This document shows, piece by piece, positions 8,817 to 17,589 of a DNA stretch of 64,000 bases. The DNA is from Halovivax limisalsi. Lineage in GTDB: Archaea; Halobacteriota; Halobacteria; Halobacteriales; Natrialbaceae. The translations under genes and the position numbers were made by a program. Location of the stretch: assembly GCF_023093535.1 (NCBI RefSeq), contig NZ_CP095757.1:2914001-2978000 (forward strand). Direction: 5' to 3'. Under the pieces are notes generated by a model. The model saw only the letters and a program-made list of their open reading frames with translations, ran no database searches and was not told where the DNA came from. How positions within the stretch are numbered: the stretch's first letter is position 1; every line of letters starts with the position of its first letter.

Positions 8817-9428
8817 ATGGATTACGAATCGAGTCTCGACCGAGCGATGGAGAACGTGCCGGACATCGGCGGCGAGGACGAGCGCCTCGACATCCCGGAC
8901 CCGCAGCCCCAGAAGGACGGCGCGTTCACCCGGTTTACGAACATGAGCGAGATCGCGGACGTGCTGGGGCGAGAGCCGGAGCACTTACACCGGTTCATCC
9001 AGCGCGAGCTCGGGACCAGCGGGAAGTTCGAGGACGGCCGCGGGCGCTACAACGGGAACTTCTCGCAGACGGATCTCGACGCGGCGATCGACGCCTACGT
9101 CGACGAGTACGTCCTCTGCTCGGAGTGCGGCCTGCCGGACACGCGACTGGTGCGCGAGGATCGGACGCCGATGCTCCGGTGTGACGCCTGTGGCGCGTTC
9201 CGGCCGGTCACGAAGCGCTCCCAGAGTCAGACCCAGCAGCAGGATCGCGACGAGGTCGAGGAGGGCCAGACCTACACCGTCGAGATCACCGGCACGGGCC
9301 GAAAGGGCGACGGCGTCGCCGAGAAGGGCAAGTACACCATCTTCGTCCCCGGCGCCGAGGAGGGCGACGTGGTCGAGATTTACATCGAAAACATCTCCGG
9401 CAACCTCGCGTTCGCCCGAAAAGCCTGA
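8817..9428 (+). CDS. Translation initiation factor aIF2 subunit beta with C-terminal TRAM domain
   Basis: 203 residues from the ATG at 8817 (upstream in-frame sequence runs into the tRNA repeats). The N-terminal part matches aIF2-beta/eIF5: FTRFTNMSEIADVLGREPEHLHRF and a GRYNGNF turn. A zinc ribbon follows (CSECGLPDTR...CDACGAFRPV), then a linker rich in Gln/Asp and a TRAM domain (VEITGTGRKGDGVAEKGKY) ending in ENISGNLAFARKA. The beta subunit helps deliver initiator tRNA as part of aIF2; TRAM domains bind RNA. This fused arrangement occurs in haloarchaea. Confidence 0.92.
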   Translation: MDYESSLDRAMENVPDIGGEDERLDIPDPQPQKDGAFTRFTNMSEIADVLGREPEHLHRFIQRELGTSGKFEDGRGRYNGNFSQTDLDAAIDAYVDEYVLCSECGLPDTRLVREDRTPMLRCDACGAFRPVTKRSQSQTQQQDRDEVEEGQTYTVEITGTGRKGDGVAEKGKYTIFVPGAEEGDVVEIYIENISGNLAFARKA

Positions 9429-9573
9429 TCGCCGCCGAGGTGACGTCTGCATTCGATGGCCGGCCTGGGTTTATTCTCGTGGCAACGGCTGCTGCAGTAA
9501 GTCAGGCGACTCCGTCCTGGCGAATACAGTTCAAATCCGAGCAATCAAGAGCGGGACCGTACTACGACGGGGT

Positions 9574-10716
9574 ATGGCGAATTCAGTACGGAAGGGGCTG
9601 GACGGCGTCGTCGCGGACGAGACGCGCCTGAGCGCGATCGACGGGGACGCGGGCGAGTTGACGATCGCCGGCTTCCCGCTGTCCGAGCTGGCGGGGAACG
9701 CGACGTACGAGGAGACGCTCTTTCTGCTGTACGAGGATCGGTTGCCGACCGCCGAGGAACTCGAGGATTTCGAGAGTGATCTCGCCGCGAACCGCGCACT
9801 CGCGCCGGCTACCCGGGCGGTCGTGCAGGCGGCCGGCGAGAACGGCCAGTCCGCGATGGACGCGGCCCGCATGGGTCTCGCGAGCGCGTCGCTGGCCCGG
9901 ACCGACGAGGGCGAGGATCCAGAGCGCGACGCGCTGCTCGCGGTCGCCCAGTTGCCGACCATCGTGGCGACGTACTGGCGCTCGCGGACGGGAGCGGACC
10001 CGATCGAGCCCAGAACGGATCTCTCGCACGCGGGCAACTACCTCTACATGCTCACCGGGGACGAGCCCACACAGAGCGAGGTCAGGGGACTCGAGACCTA
10101 CCTCGACACGGTCGTCGATCACGGCTTCAACGCCTCGGCGTTCACCGGGCGCGCGATCGCATCGACCGAATCGGACGTTATCTCCGCGGTGACCGGCGCC
10201 GTCGGCGCGCTGAAGGGACCGCTCCACGGCGGTGCACCGGGCCCCGTCCTCGACATGCTCGAAGAGACCCACGACGCCGATGACGTCCGGCGCGTCCTGG
10301 AGGCCAAGCTCGACGCCGGCGAGCGACTGATGGGCTTCGGCCACCGGGTGTACAACGTGCGCGATCCCCGGGCGGCCGTCCTCTCCGAGGCCGCCGAGAC
10401 GTTCTATCGGGCGTCGGACGGCGGCGACGAGGCCTTCTACGAATCGGCCGTCGAGACCGAGCGGGTCGCCCGCGACTTGCTGTCGGACCGCCGCCCGGAC
10501 CTGGATCTGGATACCAACGTCGAGTTCTACACCGCGCTCGTCCTGCGCGGGGTCGGCATCCCGCAGGCGCTGTTCAGCGCGACGTTCGCCGTCTCCCGAA
10601 TCGGCGGCTGGACCGCCCACGCGCTCGAACAACTGGCCGACAACCGGATCGTTCGGCCCCGGTCGGCCTACGTCGGCGAATTCGATCGCACCTGGACGCC
10701 GATCGACGACCGATAG
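9574..10716 (+). CDS. citZ: Citrate synthase
   Basis: 380 residues, normal for an archaeal type II citrate synthase. The ATG at 9574 (MANSVRKGLDGVV) fits the family start; the longer in-frame reading overlaps the aIF2-beta gene. Active-site regions are visible: LKGPLHGGAPGPVLDML (His, substrate), GFGHRVYNVRDPRA (His and Arg) and the C-terminal FAVSRIGGWTAHALEQ (CoA/citrate binding). It condenses oxaloacetate with acetyl-CoA in the first TCA-cycle step. The malic enzyme gene lies 2.6 kb away, though not in the same operon. Confidence 0.95.
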   Translation: MANSVRKGLDGVVADETRLSAIDGDAGELTIAGFPLSELAGNATYEETLFLLYEDRLPTAEELEDFESDLAANRALAPATRAVVQAAGENGQSAMDAARMGLASASLARTDEGEDPERDALLAVAQLPTIVATYWRSRTGADPIEPRTDLSHAGNYLYMLTGDEPTQSEVRGLETYLDTVVDHGFNASAFTGRAIASTESDVISAVTGAVGALKGPLHGGAPGPVLDMLEETHDADDVRRVLEAKLDAGERLMGFGHRVYNVRDPRAAVLSEAAETFYRASDGGDEAFYESAVETERVARDLLSDRRPDLDLDTNVEFYTALVLRGVGIPQALFSATFAVSRIGGWTAHALEQLADNRIVRPRSAYVGEFDRTWTPIDDR

Positions 10717-10914
10717 CGACGCGGCGACCACGAACACGGCGGCAGCGCCGGCGACGCACGGGACCGGCGTCGGCCGCCGAAAACCGAGACTGGCCTCCGT
10801 CGACGATAGCCGGGACCGGCGCCGTGTGACGTGGTCGTAATCGACCGGCGCGACGAGACCGGTCGATCGCGGCGCCACCTGAACGTTTTTTACCCCCGGC
10901 GAACAGCGTCATCT

Positions 10915-12120
10915 ATGGCTACCCGCCTCCCGGCGTCCGAGTACGAGCGCCGTCTCGATCTGGTTCGCGATCGGATCGCGGCGGCCGACGCCGACGCCGG
11001 CGTCTGGTTCGGCGCGACGAGCATCGAGTACCTGACCGGGTTCGACCACATCCAGACGGAGCGGCCGGTCTGTCTGGCCGTGACGCCCGACCAAAACGCG
11101 GTCGCGGTCCCGCGACTCGAAGTCGAGCGGGTCGACACGAATCCGCGAATCGACGCGGTGCATCACTACCGCGACTATCCCGGCGGCCGGCCGATCGAGA
11201 CTGCGGCTGAGATGCTCGCCGAACTCGACGTCGAGGCCGTGGCGGCCGACGCAGACGGCGCCCCGGGGACGATGGGCTACCAGGGGCCGGCCCTGTCCGA
11301 GTTCGTCTCCGTCACAGAGCAATCGTGGGTGGCGCGCATGAGATGGGAGAAGTCCGACGCCGAGATCGACCTAATCCGCGAATCCGCGCGCTGGGCCAAC
11401 CTGGCCCACCGCTACCTCGCGGACGACACCGAGGTCGGAGCGCACCCGGTCACCGTGAGCCAGCGCGCGTCGACGGACGGTTCCCGGGCGATGCTCGACG
11501 CGCTCGGTGACGAGTACGTCCCCAGAACGCGCGGGACCGGGCCCGTCCACGCGGGCTACATCACCGGTCCCCAGACCCGCCTGCCGCACGGCCACACCGC
11601 CAATCGCCGGCTGGAGGCGGGCGACGTGCTCGTCACCGGCGCGTCCGCGACCGTCGACGGCTACCACTCGGAACTCGAGCGAACCATGTTCCTCGGCGAG
11701 CCGACCGACGAGCAGGTCCACTACTTCGAGCTGATGGTGGCGGCCCAGGACGTCGCGATCGACGCGCTGGGCCCCGGGGTGCCCATCGCCGACGTCGACG
11801 AGGCGGTGCAGGCCTACGCCGAGGAGCAGGGGATCGACGACCTGCTCCAGCACCACGTCGGCCACAACATCGGCCTCGACGGGCACGAACCACCCTACAT
11901 CGACCGCGGCTGGGGCGAGCACTGCGAGGCCGGGTACACCAGCTACGACGCCGCGGACGCCGTGATGGAACCCGGCACCGTCTGGACGATCGAACCCGGC
12001 CTCTACACGGACGAGTACGGCTACCGCCACTCCGATACGATCGCCGTCACCGAGGACGGGATCGAGTGGCTCACCTACTTCCCGCGGGATCTCGAGTCGA
12101 ACACCGTTCCGGTGCGGTAG
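10915..12120 (+). CDS. M24 (aminopeptidase P/creatinase-fold) protein with altered metal ligands
   Basis: 401 residues: a creatinase-like N-terminal domain (about 1-140) and a pita-bread C-terminal domain. A T-rich TATA-like stretch precedes the ATG by about 26 nt. Of the five usual metal ligands, His (HHVGHNIGLDGHE) and one Glu (TIEPGLY) are present. The usual first Asp is Thr in VLVTGASATVDGY, the second Asp is Glu in SELERT, and the final Glu is replaced in YRHSDTIAVTEDG. Annotation as 'Xaa-Pro peptidase' is therefore uncertain. Creatinase itself shows that this fold can work without metals on non-peptide substrates. Confidence 0.85.
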   Translation: MATRLPASEYERRLDLVRDRIAAADADAGVWFGATSIEYLTGFDHIQTERPVCLAVTPDQNAVAVPRLEVERVDTNPRIDAVHHYRDYPGGRPIETAAEMLAELDVEAVAADADGAPGTMGYQGPALSEFVSVTEQSWVARMRWEKSDAEIDLIRESARWANLAHRYLADDTEVGAHPVTVSQRASTDGSRAMLDALGDEYVPRTRGTGPVHAGYITGPQTRLPHGHTANRRLEAGDVLVTGASATVDGYHSELERTMFLGEPTDEQVHYFELMVAAQDVAIDALGPGVPIADVDEAVQAYAEEQGIDDLLQHHVGHNIGLDGHEPPYIDRGWGEHCEAGYTSYDAADAVMEPGTVWTIEPGLYTDEYGYRHSDTIAVTEDGIEWLTYFPRDLESNTVPVR

Positions 12121-12256
12121 CGGTCGAAGCGCCGCTTCGACCCGTCGACGGGTACGATGCCGACTCGACAACCCGCAGTACCGGGCGAATCTGGCCGGTC
12201 CGACCGCGCCGCGTGCCACCGACCGATTCAAGTCAGTTTGGAATAGTCACAGCGAT

Positions 12257-12883
12257 ATGGCGGTATCGTTCGACTGCTTCGGGACCCTGGTCACCGTCGA
12301 CCGGCCGGAGACGCCGGCCGACGCGGTCTCGGAGGAACTCGCAGCACGGGACGTCTCGATCCCGTCGGACTGGGCGGCGGCCTACGCCGAGCGCCACGTC
12401 GACGCGCCCGAAACCGCCGAGGTTCCGCTCCCGGCCCACGTCGGTGCCGCGCTGGCGAGCCGTGGCGTCTCCTGGTCGGACAACGCGGTGCGGCGGGCCG
12501 TGATCGCGGCGTTCGATCCCGAGGTCGAGACGCGAGCGGGCGCCGTCGAGGCGATCGAGGCGGCGCGCCGGCGGGGACCGGTCGCGATCTGTTCGAACTG
12601 CGCCGTGCCGGAGCTGGTCGCGAAGACGCTGCTCCGGGCCGAGTTCGATCGGTCGGCGTTCGACGCGATCGTCACCAGCGCGAGCTGTGGCTGGCGGAAA
12701 CCCGCCCCGGAGATCTTCGGAGCCACCGCAGACGCGCTCGACGTCGACCCGGCCGCGCTCGTCCACGTCGGCGACGACCCGACGACGGACGGCGGTGTCG
12801 AGGCCGTCGGCGGCACGCCCATCCTTCTCTCGGAGACGCCGCTCTCACACCTTCCGGATCGACTCGCGGAGGTGGCCGTGTGA
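12257..12883 (+). CDS. HAD-superfamily hydrolase, first gene of the cobalamin operon
   Basis: 208 residues. HAD motif I is FDCFGTLV (Asp nucleophile at residue 6; the second position of DxD is Cys, as in some subfamilies). Motif II is CSNCA, motif III lies around GWRKPAPEIF, and motif IV is VHVGDDPTTD. These make it a phosphatase-like enzyme. It is followed after 34 bp by cbiB and the rest of the cobalamin genes on the same strand. The nearby operon lacks a recognisable CobC/CobZ alpha-ribazole-phosphate phosphatase, so this HAD protein is a candidate for that step; that is inference from position. Confidence 0.8.
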   Translation: MAVSFDCFGTLVTVDRPETPADAVSEELAARDVSIPSDWAAAYAERHVDAPETAEVPLPAHVGAALASRGVSWSDNAVRRAVIAAFDPEVETRAGAVEAIEAARRRGPVAICSNCAVPELVAKTLLRAEFDRSAFDAIVTSASCGWRKPAPEIFGATADALDVDPAALVHVGDDPTTDGGVEAVGGTPILLSETPLSHLPDRLAEVAV

Positions 12884-12917
12884 GCGCGTTCGCTCGACGC
12901 ACCGCTCGGTGGAGACG

Positions 12918-13874
12918 ATGACGGCGACGACACTCGCTATCGTCGGGGTCGCCGTCGGGCTCGACCGGCTGATCGGCGAACCGCCGACGCGCGTCCACCC
13001 GGTCGCCTGGCTCGGCCGGCTCGTCGCCCACCTCGATCGGGACTGGCCGCTCGGTCCGACCGGACACCGACGGGTCGGTCTCGCCGTTGCGCTCTGCGTG
13101 CCGGTCGCCGCAGCGGGTGTCGTCGGCGGACTCGTCGCCCTCGCGGCCTCGCTTCACCCGGTCGCCGCCGCCGCGCTCGCCGCGTTCGCCCTCTTTCTGA
13201 CGACGAGCCTGCGCGCGTTGCTCGACCTGACGGAAACCGTCGTCGACCGGAGCGAGACGGCGCCCGACGCGGCCCGCGAGTCGGTCCGCGGCCTCGTCGG
13301 GCGGGACCCGAGCGACCTGACGCCCGGGGACCTTCGCAGCGCCGCGATCGAGAGCGCCACGGAGAACCTCGCGGACGGCTTCGTCGCCGCCTTCGTCCCG
13401 TTCGTCCTGCTCACCCCGCACTCGCTTCCGGTCGCGGCGGCGGTCGCGACGTGGATCAAGGCCGTCAACACGCTCGACTCGATGCTCGGCTACCCGTCGA
13501 AACCGATCGGCACGGCGAGCGCCCGGCTCGACGACCTCGTGATGTGGCTCCCCGCACGAGTGAGTGCCGGCGCGATCGCGCTCGCCGCGGGCGACCCCGC
13601 CTCGCTCGGCCGGGCCCGGCGGTGGGCCCGCGCGACGCCGTCGCCCAACGCCGGCTGGCCGATGGCGGTCGGCGCGGCCGTCCTCGACGTTCGCCTCGAG
13701 AAGCCCGGCGTCTACACGCTGCACCCGTCGGGCGAGACGCCGACCCGCGCGGCGGGCGAGCGGGCCGTCGCACTCGTCGGGCGCGCGGCGGCGATCGTGA
13801 TCGCGACGACGCTCGTCGTCTCGATCGGCCTCGACGTCGGGCTGGAGGCCGTCGCCGCGGGGGGATCAACGTGA
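12918..13874 (+). CDS. cbiB: Adenosylcobinamide-phosphate synthase CbiB
   Basis: 318 residues, membrane-embedded. The N-terminus shows the CbiB/CobD_Cbib signature LDRLIGEPPTRVHPVAWLGR; later regions include AIESATENLADGFVAAF and TWIKAVNTLDSMLGY, both characteristic of the family. Several hydrophobic helices are present (about residues 55-90, 150-180, 295-315). It attaches aminopropanol phosphate to adenosylcobyric acid. It precedes cobS in the operon; the ATG at 12918 follows the HAD stop by 34 bp. Confidence 0.93.
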   Translation: MTATTLAIVGVAVGLDRLIGEPPTRVHPVAWLGRLVAHLDRDWPLGPTGHRRVGLAVALCVPVAAAGVVGGLVALAASLHPVAAAALAAFALFLTTSLRALLDLTETVVDRSETAPDAARESVRGLVGRDPSDLTPGDLRSAAIESATENLADGFVAAFVPFVLLTPHSLPVAAAVATWIKAVNTLDSMLGYPSKPIGTASARLDDLVMWLPARVSAGAIALAAGDPASLGRARRWARATPSPNAGWPMAVGAAVLDVRLEKPGVYTLHPSGETPTRAAGERAVALVGRAAAIVIATTLVVSIGLDVGLEAVAAGGST

Positions 13875-13935
13875 TCGCGGCGCCCGCGATCGGTGGAGCC
13901 GACGCGATCGCAGCGTTCGGCGCGGAGGGATCGCC

Positions 13936-14748
13936 GTGATCGTCGACTTCCTGCGGGCGCTTCGCGGCGGCGTCGCCTTCCTCACGCGCCTGCCGACGGG
14001 GACCGCCTCCGACGACGACTGGCGGGCGTTGACGAAAACGCCGGCCGCGTTCCCGGTCGTCGGGGTCGGCCTCGGGTTGCTCGCCGCCCTCCCGCTGCTC
14101 GCGAGCGAGATCCTGCCGGCGCCCACCGTCGCGTTCGGCTACCTCGTCGGGGTCTACCTCCTGACCGGCGTCCACCACCTCGACGGCGCGGCGGACCTGG
14201 GCGACGCGGTCGTCGTCCACGGCGATCGGGAACGTCGACGAGCGGTGCTGAAAGACACGACGACCGGCGTCGGGGGCCTCCTGGCCGTCGCGCTCGTCGT
14301 GGCGGGGCTCGGACTCGGCGCGCTGGCCCTCGCCGGCCTGCCCGTCGCCGTCGCGTTCACCGTCGCGGTCGCCGCGGAGGTCGGCGCGAAACTCGGGATG
14401 GCGGCGATGGCGGCCCTCGCCACGGCGAGTCACGAGGGGTTCGGCTCCCGGTTTACCGAACCCGCCTCGCCGCGGTCGGTCGTCGCCCCGCTGGGACTAT
14501 CGATCGTCGCCGTCCTCTCCGTCGCGGTCCTCGCGACCGCCGCCGCGCCGCCGTGGGCCGATAGCCGGTCGCGACTGGTGCTCGTGGCGCTCGCCACGCT
14601 CGCCGGCGCGCTCGTCGGGGCGGCCGCTCCCTGGCGCTGGGCGCGTCGATCCCTCGGCGGGGTCAGCGGCGACGTCTTCGGCGCGTCGAACGAACTGAGC
14701 CGTGTCGCGGGCGTGCACGCGGGGGTGATCGCGTGGACGCTCTCCTGA
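13936..14748 (+). CDS. cobS: Adenosylcobinamide-GDP ribazoletransferase (cobalamin 5'-phosphate synthase)
   Basis: 270 residues with a GTG start. Family hallmarks: RGGVAFLTRLPTG near the N-terminus, AAFPVVGVGLGLLAALP, and the acidic catalytic-site region GVHHLDGAADLGDA in a membrane loop. About six hydrophobic helices follow. It joins AdoCbi-GDP and alpha-ribazole(-phosphate) to make adenosylcobalamin (phosphate) at the membrane. Its 3' end overlaps the cobY start by 16 bp, indicating translational coupling. Confidence 0.93.
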   Translation: MIVDFLRALRGGVAFLTRLPTGTASDDDWRALTKTPAAFPVVGVGLGLLAALPLLASEILPAPTVAFGYLVGVYLLTGVHHLDGAADLGDAVVVHGDRERRRAVLKDTTTGVGGLLAVALVVAGLGLGALALAGLPVAVAFTVAVAAEVGAKLGMAAMAALATASHEGFGSRFTEPASPRSVVAPLGLSIVAVLSVAVLATAAAPPWADSRSRLVLVALATLAGALVGAAAPWRWARRSLGGVSGDVFGASNELSRVAGVHAGVIAWTLS

Positions 14749-15425
14749 TGTGCGGCGGCGAGGGGAGTCGCCTCGACGCCGAGACCGAGAAGCCGCTGTA
14801 CCCGATCGCCGGCGAACCGATGGTCGATCGGGTCCGGCGAGCGCTCGCGGAGAGCTCCCTCGATCGAATCTACGCGGTCGTCTCGCCGAACGCTCCCGAG
14901 ACCCGTCGCCACCTGCGGGCGGCGGACTGTCGGACGATTCGGACGTCCGGCGAGGGGTACGTCGCCGACCTCGCGACCGCGCTCGTCGACGACCGCATCG
15001 CGCCGCCGGTGGTGTCCGTCGCGGCCGACCTCCCGCTGCTCTCGGCGGGAATTGTCGACGAGATCTGCCGCGAGTATCGAGAACAGACCGACACGGCAAC
15101 CGACGATGGACGCGGCGCCCCCCTGGCGACCGACTCACCGAATTGCCCGGCAGCGCCGTCGATGACGGTCTGCGTTCCGCGCTCGCTGAAGCGACGCCTC
15201 GGCGTCAGCGTCGACGAATCGCCGGTCGGCGCCGACGACCTCGTCCCGACGGGGCTCAACGTCGTCGGCGCCGATCCCGCTCACGCTCCGGACGGGATCG
15301 AATCGGACGGCTCGGCCGCGGCGACGGAGCCGCGGGTGCACGTAGCCACCGATCGCGGTCTGGCGATCAACGTCAACCGCGTCGACGATGCCCGAATTGC
15401 CCAGCACTTCATTGCTAACCAATGA
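14733..15425 (+). CDS. cobY: Adenosylcobinamide-phosphate guanylyltransferase, archaeal CobY type
   Basis: 230 residues, GTG start inside the end of cobS. A nucleotidyltransferase fold is shown by LLMCGGEGSRLD (GTP-binding loop), EKPLYPIAGEPMVDRV and SVAADLPLLSAGIV. This is the archaeal non-orthologous replacement of bacterial CobU: it transfers GMP to AdoCbi-phosphate but lacks the kinase activity. The middle (about residues 125-150) and the stretch near 180-200 are longer and more variable than in methanogen CobY, with a haloarchaeal acidic insert. Confidence 0.9.
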   Translation: MDALLMCGGEGSRLDAETEKPLYPIAGEPMVDRVRRALAESSLDRIYAVVSPNAPETRRHLRAADCRTIRTSGEGYVADLATALVDDRIAPPVVSVAADLPLLSAGIVDEICREYREQTDTATDDGRGAPLATDSPNCPAAPSMTVCVPRSLKRRLGVSVDESPVGADDLVPTGLNVVGADPAHAPDGIESDGSAAATEPRVHVATDRGLAINVNRVDDARIAQHFIANQ

Positions 15426-15531
15426 CATTCCAACGCTCCCCGACCGCCGATCGATCGCGATCACCGAATCTACCAACAAATCGACCTCGACGGCGCGTGA
15501 CAGGCGTACGCCGGCCACCGGAGGGACGACC

Positions 15532-16566
15532 GTGCGCCTGATCCTCGCCGCGGGAACGACCGAGACGGCCCGCGTCGACGGCATCAGCGCGGCCGGCGCG
15601 ACCCCGTCGCTCGCAATGTACACCCCCGCGGCCGACGCCGAGATTCTGGTCTACGGCGAACCGGTCGCGTCGCCGGTGACGCCGGTCTCGCCGTCGGGGG
15701 CCGTGACGCCGGCCGCCGTGACGCGCGCGGTCCGCGACGTCCGCGACTTCCCCGTGACGATCGTCGACGCGGGCCTCGCCGTCGACACCGCCGCACCGAC
15801 CGTCGACCTCGGCGTCGACCCCGGCGCGGATCTCAGGAGCGAGGGGGCCGTTCCCGACGCGGCGGAGATCTTCGATCGCGCACGTCGGTACGGTGCCGCG
15901 ATTCCGGACGACGAGCTCGTGATCGGCGAGACGATCCCCGGGGGGACGACCACGGCCCTGGGCGCGCTGCGGGCGCTCGGCGAACCGTTCGGCGTCTCCT
16001 CATCGCTCGCGTCGAATCCGCTGGAACGAAAGCGAGCCGTCGTCCGAAAGGGCCTCTCCGCGAGCGGACTCGAGCCGGGCGACTGCGAGGGTGCGCCGCT
16101 GGCCGCGATCGAGGCGGTGGGCGATCCCGTCCAGGCGGTCGTCGCCGGCATCGCGGCCGGCGGCCTGGCGTCCGGCACCGACGTCACGCTCGCGGGCGGC
16201 ACGCAACAGCTCGCGATCGCCGCCCTGTTGCGCCGCGCCGGCGTCGACGGCGCGCTGACGATCGCGACGACCTCCTTCGTCGCGGATGACCGCGGGGACG
16301 AGCTCTCGAACGCGGCGAACCGGTTCGACTGCGATCTCGTGGTCGCGGATCCCGGCTTCGACGCGGGAGAGCACGTCGCGATGGCGCGGTACTGCGCGGG
16401 CGAGGTCAAGGAGGGCGTCGCGATGGGCGCCGCCCTGTCGCTCGTCAACGAGCGCGACCTCCCGGCCGTCCGCGAGCGATTCGTGGGCCTCTGCGATCGA
16501 CTCGGGGTCGACGAATCGGCGGGCGAAGAACTCGCGCCGCCGGAATCGCCCTCGGAGGTGTCCTGA
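15532..16566 (+). CDS. cobT: Nicotinate mononucleotide-dependent phosphoribosyltransferase CobT (archaeal form)
   Basis: 344 residues from the GTG at 15532 (VRLILAAGTTETARVDGIS). This start is preferred over in-frame upstream codons because the archaeal family begins with this strand. Conserved stretches include GISAAGATPSLAMYTPAADAE, TIPGGTTTALGALRALG, and a later GGLASGTDVTLAGGTQQLAIAA. It activates the lower ligand base as alpha-ribazole phosphate. It lies in the operon between cobY (106 bp gap) and cobD (GTG 3 bp after its stop). Confidence 0.88.
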   Translation: MRLILAAGTTETARVDGISAAGATPSLAMYTPAADAEILVYGEPVASPVTPVSPSGAVTPAAVTRAVRDVRDFPVTIVDAGLAVDTAAPTVDLGVDPGADLRSEGAVPDAAEIFDRARRYGAAIPDDELVIGETIPGGTTTALGALRALGEPFGVSSSLASNPLERKRAVVRKGLSASGLEPGDCEGAPLAAIEAVGDPVQAVVAGIAAGGLASGTDVTLAGGTQQLAIAALLRRAGVDGALTIATTSFVADDRGDELSNAANRFDCDLVVADPGFDAGEHVAMARYCAGEVKEGVAMGAALSLVNERDLPAVRERFVGLCDRLGVDESAGEELAPPESPSEVS

Positions 16567-16569
16567 CCC

Positions 16570-17589
16570 GTGGACCCCGCGAGCGTCCGCGAGACCGACC
16601 GCGTTCCCCACGGCGGGACGTCCGATCCGAGCGTCCTCGACTGTAGCGCGAACGTCAATCCCGAAACGCCGGATGGTGTGGACGGCGTCTACCGCGAGGC
16701 GCTCGAGGAGGCCCGCCGCTACCCGGACGATTCCTACGCGGACTTTCGCGCCGCGGCGGCGAGTTACGTCGGCTGCGATCCCGGCGACGTGATCCCGACG
16801 GCGGGCGGCCTCGCGGCGATTCGACTCGCCCTCGAGGTGTCGGTCCAGCCGGGCGACGAGGTTCTGGTCCCGGCGCCGAGTTTCGGCGAGTACGCCCGCG
16901 AAGTCCGCCTCCAGGGCGCTTCGCCCCGATTCGTCCCGCACGACGAACTGACGGCGGCCGATCCGGGCGACGCGGCGCTGGCGGTGGCCTGCACGCCGAA
17001 CAACCCGACCGGCGAGACGATCGAGCCGGCCGAACTCGCCGACTTCGCCCGCCGCTGCGAGGCGGCGGGAACCGCGCTCCTCGTGGACGAGGCCTTCCTC
17101 GGGTTCACCGGCGTCGAATCGATGGCGGAACGCGACCGGGCGAACGTGGTGGTCGCCCGATCGCTCACGAAGTTGTTCGGACTGCCCGGCCTGCGAGCGG
17201 GCTTCGCAGTCGCATCGGGGGACCTCGGCGATGCGCTCGAACGGGCGCGTCCGACGTGGAGTCTGGGAACGCCGGCCGCGCGCGTCGGCGCCCACTGTAT
17301 GCGCGACGAGGCGTTCGTCGCGGAGACCCGAGATCGAGTTCGTCGGGAGCGTCGTCGACTTCGGAACGGTCTCGAAAGGGCCGGGTTCGCCGTGTTCCAG
17401 TCGGACGCGCCGTTCCTCCTGGTCGAGCCCCTCGATCGCGACGCGTCGACCGTCCTCGAGGACGCGAGCGAGGCTGGCATCGCACTGCGCGACGCCCGGA
17501 CGTTCCGCGGGCTGGACGATCACGTCCGGATCGCCGTCCGCGACCGCGAGACGACCGATCGCGTGCTGGAGGGCCTGGCCGATGCGTGA
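16570..17589 (+). CDS. cobD: CobD-like threonine-phosphate decarboxylase (class I/II PLP enzyme)
   Basis: 339 residues, GTG start 3 bp after cobT. It has the HisC/CobD fold type I features: a SANVNPETPDGV start, AGGLAAIRLAL, ACTPNNPTGETI, LVDEAFLGF, and the PLP lysine in RSLTKLFGLPGLRAGF. The GFAVASGDLG and substrate Arg regions follow. In this operon its likely job is making aminopropanol phosphate for CbiB from threonine phosphate. HisC and CobD are hard to separate by sequence, so the assignment rests largely on context. The stop overlaps the cbiZ start. Confidence 0.87.
   Translation: MDPASVRETDRVPHGGTSDPSVLDCSANVNPETPDGVDGVYREALEEARRYPDDSYADFRAAAASYVGCDPGDVIPTAGGLAAIRLALEVSVQPGDEVLVPAPSFGEYAREVRLQGASPRFVPHDELTAADPGDAALAVACTPNNPTGETIEPAELADFARRCEAAGTALLVDEAFLGFTGVESMAERDRANVVVARSLTKLFGLPGLRAGFAVASGDLGDALERARPTWSLGTPAARVGAHCMRDEAFVAETRDRVRRERRRLRNGLERAGFAVFQSDAPFLLVEPLDRDASTVLEDASEAGIALRDARTFRGLDDHVRIAVRDRETTDRVLEGLADA

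Noticed and set aside
9526-9540. tRNA-like GTTCAAATCC
   Set aside because: The flanking bases do not pair to form a T arm and no acceptor stem exists.
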